Below, piece after piece: positions 53,151 to 58,577 of a stretch of DNA of 58,577 nt. The position numbers and the translations under genes were made by a program. The DNA lies in the NCBI GenBank assembly GCA_946478775.1, contig CAMLDR010000002.1, positions 1 to 58,577 of the forward strand, read 5' to 3'. Origin of the DNA: an uncultured Flavobacteriales bacterium. GTDB taxonomy: Bacteria; Bacteroidota; Bacteroidia; Flavobacteriales; Crocinitomicaceae. The notes beneath the pieces were generated by a model. That model was not told the origin of the DNA, did not search any database, and saw only the letters and a list, made by a program, of their open reading frames with translations. The first letter of the stretch is position 1; the number at the start of each line of letters is the position of its first letter.

Positions 53151-55391
53151 ATGGGACATGTTCCGGAATTAATTATCGATTTAGCACTCATTTTAGGAGC
53201 CGCCGCTGTAATGACCATCATTTTTAAGATGTTGCGTCAGCCGGTTGTTTTGGGATACATCATTGCCGGAGTATTGGTTGGACCATATTTCAACTTCTTT
53301 CCTACGGTTGTTGAATCGGATGGGATTAAAACCTGGGCAGAAATCGGGGTGATCTTTCTCCTGTTTGGTTTGGGACTTGAATTTAGTTTCAAGAAATTAC
53401 TCAAAGTAGGCAACGTGGCAGTCATCACTTCACTCATGGGAGTGGGAATGACCTTCCTGATTGGCTATAATGTAGGAGTGCTGATGGGCTGGGGGATGAT
53501 GGACAGCTTGTTTATGGGAGGAATCCTGAGCATTGCCTCCACTACAATTATTTTCAGGGCTTTCGATGAATTGGGTGTAAAAAGCCAGAAATTCGCCGGG
53601 ATTGTACTGGGCGCGTTGATTATTGAAGACCTGGTAGCCGTGGTACTGATGGTAATTTTATCGACTGTTTCTATAAGCCGTTCGTTCCAGGGGGTGGAAA
53701 TGATCCTTTCCATTGTGAAACTCATTTTCTTCCTTGTACTGTGGTTCGTTTCCGGAATTTTCTTCTTACCCACGATCTTCAAACAATTAAAAAAATACCT
53801 GAACGACGAAACATTGCTGGTAGTCTCCCTATCACTTTGTTTTCTCATGGTAGTACTTTCTTCCGAAGCCGGGTTCTCGCCAGCCCTGGGAGCGTTTATT
53901 ATGGGTTCCATCCTGGCAGAAACCCCCAAAGTGGAGCGCATCGAACATTTGGTGCAGTCGGTGAAAGATTTGTTCGGAGCCATCTTCTTTGTATCAGTAG
54001 GAATGTTATTAGACCCGGGTATGCTGGTCGAATATGCACTTCCGATCGCGATTTCTACAGTTGTACTTTTAATAGGGAAACCCATTTTCGCCACCATTGG
54101 AGCCTTGTTCGCAGGCCAGCCGATCAAAGTAGCGGTTCAGACCGGGATGAGCTTATCCCAAATCGGTGAATTCTCCTTCATTATTGCAACGCTTGGTGTG
54201 ACCTTGAACGTAACCAGTGATTTCCTGTATCCGGTTGCAGTGGCCGTTTCCGTGATTACCACGTTTACAACACCTTATATGATCGGTTTTTCAGGAAGGA
54301 TGTCGGATTGGGTGACGCTGAAAATGCCGGTGAAATGGAAAAACCGCTTATACAAATACAGCCAGGGAACGCAGCAGGTTACGGAAGCAAGTGATTGGAA
54401 GAAACTCATCCGTTTTTACCTGATCAACACGGTCATTTTTTCCGTAATTATTGTCAGCATTATCTTATTGGCTGATCGCTTCCTGGCTCCTTATTTCAAA
54501 AAAAGTGAATGGAAGGACTTATTCATCGTTTCGCTTACCTTATTAATGATCACACCATTCCTCTATGGACTTGCTTTCAGGAGAGGACCTTCGCAAACCT
54601 ATGCAAGCATCTGGACAAGACCGCTTTACCGTGGGCCGCTTTTGGCTTTGATCATTTCCCGTATTGCACTGGCTATTTTCTTTGTTGGGTTTGTATTCGC
54701 GAAATACTATTCTCCGCTTACTGCATTGATCGGAGTGCTGGTCACCACCTTACTTTTCGTTACACAAAGACACCGGATCAAGCGATTTTATGGTCGTATT
54801 GAAAGCCGGTTCCTGCTCAATCTGCATAATCGCGAACAGGCACAAAAGGAGAAGAATTACCTGGCCCCATGGGATTCTCACTTAACAACTTTTATGCTGG
54901 ATGCGCGTTCACCCATCATCGGATTGCCTTTAAGCACCATGAAACTGCGCGAAACTTTCGGAATCAATATTGTAATCATTGAACGCGGAGATCTTACCAT
55001 CAACATTCCAAGGCAGGAAGACGTACTGTATCCGAATGATGTGATTTCCGTGATCGGGACGGATGAACAGCTGACGGCATTTAAGAATTACATCACGATT
55101 TCGGAGGCAAAGATCGAATCCAAAGCCGATTCTTCGCAGGTTGGGCTGCATTCTTTTGCTATACCCGAAGATTCTGGCCTGATCGGGCAAACGATGCGTC
55201 ATTCCAAAATGCGGGAAATGTGCAAAGGAATTGTCGTTGGATTGGAACGTGATGAAGAGCGGATTGTAAATCCGGACCCGGATATCATTTTTGAAGCAGA
55301 TGATGTGATATGGATCGTGGGTTCAAACAAGCGGATCCAGGTTTATTTGCGGGATATTCTTAAAAATCCGCAAAGCCTTCGTACCGACTGA
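53151..55391 (+). CDS. Kef-type cation:proton antiporter with TrkA-C domains
   Basis: This is a monovalent cation/proton antiporter of the CPA2 family. The 746-residue product has about twelve helices in the first 410 residues (PVVLGYIIAGVLVGPYFNFF, VVLSSEAGFSPALGAFIMGS, LIIEDLVAVVLM), a further four-helix region (about 425-550) and cytoplasmic regulatory TrkA-C domains (LDARSPIIGLPLSTMKLRET and FAIPEDSGLIGQTMRHSKMR). No RCK/TrkA-N domain is evident between. It likely serves pH or potassium homeostasis. Confidence 0.9.
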   Translation: MGHVPELIIDLALILGAAAVMTIIFKMLRQPVVLGYIIAGVLVGPYFNFFPTVVESDGIKTWAEIGVIFLLFGLGLEFSFKKLLKVGNVAVITSLMGVGMTFLIGYNVGVLMGWGMMDSLFMGGILSIASTTIIFRAFDELGVKSQKFAGIVLGALIIEDLVAVVLMVILSTVSISRSFQGVEMILSIVKLIFFLVLWFVSGIFFLPTIFKQLKKYLNDETLLVVSLSLCFLMVVLSSEAGFSPALGAFIMGSILAETPKVERIEHLVQSVKDLFGAIFFVSVGMLLDPGMLVEYALPIAISTVVLLIGKPIFATIGALFAGQPIKVAVQTGMSLSQIGEFSFIIATLGVTLNVTSDFLYPVAVAVSVITTFTTPYMIGFSGRMSDWVTLKMPVKWKNRLYKYSQGTQQVTEASDWKKLIRFYLINTVIFSVIIVSIILLADRFLAPYFKKSEWKDLFIVSLTLLMITPFLYGLAFRRGPSQTYASIWTRPLYRGPLLALIISRIALAIFFVGFVFAKYYSPLTALIGVLVTTLLFVTQRHRIKRFYGRIESRFLLNLHNREQAQKEKNYLAPWDSHLTTFMLDARSPIIGLPLSTMKLRETFGINIVIIERGDLTINIPRQEDVLYPNDVISVIGTDEQLTAFKNYITISEAKIESKADSSQVGLHSFAIPEDSGLIGQTMRHSKMREMCKGIVVGLERDEERIVNPDPDIIFEADDVIWIVGSNKRIQVYLRDILKNPQSLRTD

Positions 55392-56406
55392 TATGTGAAT
55401 CTTTCGGGATTTCTTTTCCGTGAAGAAGATGCTGCACGAATTCATGCATCAGAAGCGGAGCAAGCAGATACCCTTTCGCACCCAATCCGTTTGCAATGGC
55501 CATTTTCGGATATTTCGGATGCAAGCCCAGCAAAGGTCTGCGGTCGGGCACAGTTGGGCGAACACCCGCATAGTGCTCCAAAATGGTATAAGGTTCATTG
55601 CTGATGGATTTTAGATTTTCAGTAATGGTCTTCAGTCCTTCTTCTGTTGGAATGGTATTATCGGTATCCCAAACATAGGTAGATCCTACCTTAAACTGAT
55701 GATTACCCAGCGGAAGCAAAAAACACTTGCGGTTCAATAACTCATTCGAATACATTGTTTCAGACTGAATGGTCAATACTTCACCCTTCGTTTGCTGCAA
55801 AGGCAGATACCCGAAAAGCGGATTGTAGGTGGAATCTTTTCCCTGAGCAAAAAGGATAAAATCGTATAAAACTCCTTTGTACGCTCCATTTTCAGCATCC
55901 AGTTCATCGTAATCAAAGGTTTCTTCCGAAAGGATCCCTCTCGATTGGAAGTATTCGCGGTTTGCAGAAATAAAGCGCTTCGGTTCCAGGTAAGAAGCCT
56001 GTTTTACACGCCCGGTCCCGAATGTGTTTTGTTCCAATGGAAAATGAAGGTCCTCCTCGGTCAGTTTTTCCATATAATCCATATATTCCGGGAGATCTTG
56101 CTTTTTCTTCCAGAATTCCAATTCCTGTTCGGAAGCAAATAAGCGGCGAATTACTAATCGATGAAAGAAGGTAACACCTGTTTTTTGTTCTATTTCATGG
56201 TATTTCTTAGTCGCAAAAGGAAGCAATTCTGATACGCGCCAGCTTAAGGTCATCCGTCTGAAAACAATTGGATTGATGATTCCGGCCGCAACAGCAGAAG
56301 ATACATTTTTGCCGTTGTCAATGATCTGTACTTCACATCCGGCCTGAAACAGTTCATGCGTTAAGCAAATTCCGGCGACACCACATCCTACAACCAAGAC
56401 TTTCAT
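55360..56406 (-). CDS. FAD-dependent oxidoreductase (DAO family)
   Basis: The 348-residue product starts with the Rossmann fingerprint KVLVVGCGVAGICLTHELFQ (GxGxxG), then SAVAAGIINPIVFRR and a second conserved region VRPTVPDRRPLLGLHPKYPK with GLGAKGYLLAP near the end, as in DAO-type flavin oxidases and the MnmC oxidase half. It lacks a methyltransferase half, so it is not full-length MnmC. The substrate is unknown. It ends overlapping 32 bp with the convergent antiporter gene. The ATG at 56406 is chosen because it leads directly into the fingerprint. Confidence 0.82.
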   Translation of the reverse strand: MKVLVVGCGVAGICLTHELFQAGCEVQIIDNGKNVSSAVAAGIINPIVFRRMTLSWRVSELLPFATKKYHEIEQKTGVTFFHRLVIRRLFASEQELEFWKKKQDLPEYMDYMEKLTEEDLHFPLEQNTFGTGRVKQASYLEPKRFISANREYFQSRGILSEETFDYDELDAENGAYKGVLYDFILFAQGKDSTYNPLFGYLPLQQTKGEVLTIQSETMYSNELLNRKCFLLPLGNHQFKVGSTYVWDTDNTIPTEEGLKTITENLKSISNEPYTILEHYAGVRPTVPDRRPLLGLHPKYPKMAIANGLGAKGYLLAPLLMHEFVQHLLHGKEIPKDSHISRYEGFADF

Positions 56407-56413
56407 TTTAATG

Positions 56414-56434
56414 GAGAATTGAGAATTGAGAATT
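56414..56434. repeat. three tandem GAGAATT units
   Basis: Three exact 7-bp units GAGAATT lie just upstream of the oxidoreductase start, within a region (56407-56527) that is otherwise A/T-rich with AATTGAGAATTG-like words. Confidence 0.7.
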
Positions 56435-56527
56435 GAAAAGTAAAGTATCAGCTGCAAGGAAAAAAATCAGTCCAATCAACAATAATTCAATCTTTTCAAT
56501 TTTCAATTTTACATTTTCAATTGATCT

Positions 56528-57454
56528 TTACTTTCTGAATTTCGTAAACGGAATAAAGCGCGGAATTTTTCGCTGGTAATTGGTGTAATCCGGGTATTTC
56601 TCTGCGGAAAGCGCTTCTGAGAAATCGGAACTTCCTTTGAAGAGGACCACCAATAACAAGCATCCGGCCATAGACCAATTGATCCATTCTCCGGTTGAAA
56701 CCACACTGAAACCGTAAAACAACAGCCAAATGGTTTGTTCCATAGCATAGTTCGGGTGGCGAACAATTCCCCAGAGCCCGGTATCTACAAATCCTTTTGC
56801 GTACGGCCCCAAATGTTCACCTGCTTTGATTCTGCGGTGCTTTTCAGTTTGAAAATCATACTGCTGCTGATCGGCAATGAACTCAATAATAACCGCAATA
56901 ATAATCGCGGCTGCAATCACCCAGTCCCAAATTTGAATAGCAGCCGGAGCAGCGTCTCCCAAACCGGTCAATGCAGGAAGGGTAAATAAGAAGATCAAGG
57001 TATTTTGGTAGGAACAGATGAAAAACAAATTAAACAACATCCACACGAAGCGATTGTTGAAACCCGGACGTTTGCGCAGTACCTCCCAACGGTAATCTTC
57101 TTCACCTGTCCAGAATTTCCATTGATATGCACCCCTTCGTGCAAAATTGTATGTTAACCTTACTCCCCAAATCGTTACAACTACCGCCATTAAGACCAAT
57201 CGCGGGGCGAAATCACCGGCATAGGCAACGTGCCACACATAATAGATCGGAATAATACTCCAGATTTTATCGATCTGAGAATTGTTTCGGGTAATTTCTC
57301 CCAACAAAAAACAAACGCCCGTTGTAATTGCCAGAACAATGCTCATTTCTGTAAGCACTTCAGATTGAAGCATATTCAAAGGAGTTCCGAAGTAGAACGA
57401 CATTAATGGAACCACCACCAATGTCAGGATGAGGATAAGGATTGTAATTAACAT
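56528..57454 (-). CDS. DUF1295 / steroid-5-alpha-reductase-like membrane protein
   Basis: The 308-residue product has six or more membrane helices and the DUF1295 hallmarks KIWSIIPIYYVWHVAY, DFQTEKHRRIKAGEHLGPYA, VDTGLWGIVRHPNYAMEQTI and a final YPDYTNYQRKIPRFIPF. This places it in the isoprenylcysteine methyltransferase/steroid reductase-related superfamily. Its substrate is unknown, and it is an inner-membrane protein. Confidence 0.85.
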   Translation of the reverse strand: MLITILILILTLVVVPLMSFYFGTPLNMLQSEVLTEMSIVLAITTGVCFLLGEITRNNSQIDKIWSIIPIYYVWHVAYAGDFAPRLVLMAVVVTIWGVRLTYNFARRGAYQWKFWTGEEDYRWEVLRKRPGFNNRFVWMLFNLFFICSYQNTLIFLFTLPALTGLGDAAPAAIQIWDWVIAAAIIIAVIIEFIADQQQYDFQTEKHRRIKAGEHLGPYAKGFVDTGLWGIVRHPNYAMEQTIWLLFYGFSVVSTGEWINWSMAGCLLLVVLFKGSSDFSEALSAEKYPDYTNYQRKIPRFIPFTKFRK

Positions 57455-57568
57455 GTCCGAAAGGTAGCATTTAATTCAAAAGACAAAATTCAAAAGGCAA
57501 AAAACACCGTCAAAAAGATGTGAAATTTTTGAACAAAAGAAAATGATAGTATGGGTGTAACTGAGAAG

Positions 57569-58288
57569 TCATTCCGCTACCGCAAGCACCGCAATACTGA
57601 TTTTCACCTGTGGAAACTCTTCCCGGAGAATCCGCACACAGGTTTCCAGCGTAGAGCCGGTTGTTACCACATCATCCACAATTAACAGGTGTTTGAGTTC
57701 CACACTTTTTATTCCCTGGATCTTGAATCGGTTCTGCATATTTTCCCAGCGGGAAGTTTTCCCTTTTTTGGTTTGACTTTCCGTAAACGAAACACGTTTT
57801 AACAAGTCTTTTCTAAGCTTAACGCCGCTGCTTTCGGCAATTCCCCGGCAAATTACTTCCGCCTGGTTGTATCCCCGGATGAATTCCTTTTTGGGATGAA
57901 GCGGAACGGGCACCAGCGCGTCTACGTCCGCGAACTTAGTCAGGCTCTTTAGTTTGGTTCCGATTTCTTTCCCAAAATGAGTTCCCACTTCCGGATTATT
58001 GCGGTATTTGAGTTCGTGTAAAATCTGTTGGGTAGAACCTTCCTGCTTAAACCGCAGCAGTGCATAAGTTGCTTCCAGGTTAACTCTTCCCCAAAACAGT
58101 TTATCCAGGTTGGTTGCTTCGGTATAATCTTCAAAATAAGTGTAGGCTAATTCGCTGGAACAAACGGGACAAATTGCCAGTTTCGATTGATTGAATTCAT
58201 TTTTACAAATCAGACAATTTTGCGGGTAAAGAACATGAAGCAAATCACGTGTCCATTTGTTAAAATTCGACGAAAAATTTAGTGACAT
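57569..58288 (-). CDS. ComF-family phosphoribosyltransferase-like protein
   Basis: The 239-residue product has an N-terminal four-Cys zinc finger (CLICKNEFNQSKLAICPVCS), then PVPLHPKKEFIRGYNQAEVI and the PRPP-binding motif LLIVDDVVTTGSTLETCVRI. These are the defining features of ComF proteins, which are linked to DNA uptake. It is complete. The ATG at 58288 is preferred to one at 58324, which would add a polar leader. Confidence 0.92.
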   Translation of the reverse strand: MSLNFSSNFNKWTRDLLHVLYPQNCLICKNEFNQSKLAICPVCSSELAYTYFEDYTEATNLDKLFWGRVNLEATYALLRFKQEGSTQQILHELKYRNNPEVGTHFGKEIGTKLKSLTKFADVDALVPVPLHPKKEFIRGYNQAEVICRGIAESSGVKLRKDLLKRVSFTESQTKKGKTSRWENMQNRFKIQGIKSVELKHLLIVDDVVTTGSTLETCVRILREEFPQVKISIAVLAVAE

Positions 58289-58577
58289 AGCAGTATCTAT
58301 TTGGCTTTGCTTAACTATCAACAATGGGGTGTTAATAGCCTCTTAAAAATAATAAAAAAAGAAACTCAAAATCGGGTTAATTTTATAGGAAAGTCGACCG
58401 AAAGTCTTAATACACTTGAAGTTGGACGAATCTGCCAAATTCTTCGATGAATTGCAGATTATGTACTGTGAATATCTTTAGAGGGTGTGTTGATAAACTC
58501 GCTAAGTGTTCATGTTAAAGGATTTCAAAGTAGCGATGTTGAAAACCTCATTCAATTGTGGATTTCTTTAATTGTGA
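58289..58577. other. right end of the window, no gene supported
   Basis: The sequence is AT-rich and holds only a short plus frame (ATG at 58513, LKDFKVAMLKTSFNCGFL, stop at 58570) whose reality I cannot judge. No terminator or repeat stands out. Confidence 0.3.

Noticed and set aside
58460..58577. Right end as the terminus of an insertion sequence
   Set aside because: The GAGGGTGTGTTGATAA-like stretch looked familiar, but with no transposase or inverted repeat inside the window this cannot be supported.

Overview
The window looks like a chromosomal segment of a Bacteroidota member, most likely order Flavobacteriales (a Fluviicola/Crocinitomicaceae-type genome would fit). The reasons are several secreted proteins with C-terminal type IX secretion (T9SS) sorting domains of types A and B, promoters of the TTG/TTTG...TAnnTTTG type that the phylum uses, a TonB-receptor-like barrel, a four-helix-bundle protein next to asnS, and small GIY-YIG proteins. 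The species assignment is inference; no rRNA is present.

Layout. 1-3.8 kb is a drug-efflux operon read leftward (TetR regulator, TolC, HlyD/EmrA, MFS/EmrB cut by the window edge) behind a perfect 22-bp operator palindrome. 4.0-6.5 kb holds an amidohydrolase and a membrane protein of unknown role. 6.8-11.0 kb has an iron alcohol dehydrogenase, an acetyltransferase-like protein and a T9SS cargo protein. 11.1-20.9 kb is core: dxs, an AEC carrier, an outer-membrane receptor, asnS, rpoN and a PAP2-like protein. 21.0-31.6 kb is rich in secreted T9SS cargo and carries a TPR histidine kinase with its LuxR-type regulator. 31.6-34.5 kb holds the GTPases der and era and a YiaA-like protein.

35.6-43.5 kb is a decayed, AT-rich accessory island. 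It ends at an intact initiator tRNA-fMet gene (minus strand) and is dotted with at least three fragments of that tRNA: two at its far end and one beside a GIY-YIG gene. Inside are an orphan LuxR response regulator, small lipoprotein and hypothetical genes, a broken D12-type DNA methylase joined to the C-terminal half of an Rhs protein, a DUF922-like putative protease, two paralogous small genes of unknown function, and an XRE regulator facing a strongly structured, pseudoknot-forming candidate RNA. No integrase is visible.

43.8-46.9 kb has small secreted or unknown proteins. 46.9-49.0 kb is a three-gene signalling unit (membrane protein, histidine kinase, LuxR regulator). 49.1-58.3 kb returns to ordinary content: a lipase-like hydrolase, a heme-motif lipoprotein, a Kef-type antiporter, an FAD oxidoreductase, a DUF1295 enzyme and ComF. 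A family of GTAGGG...CCCTAC palindromes sits at gene 3' ends throughout (3976, 25754, 31560, 50675) and probably doubles as transcription terminators.
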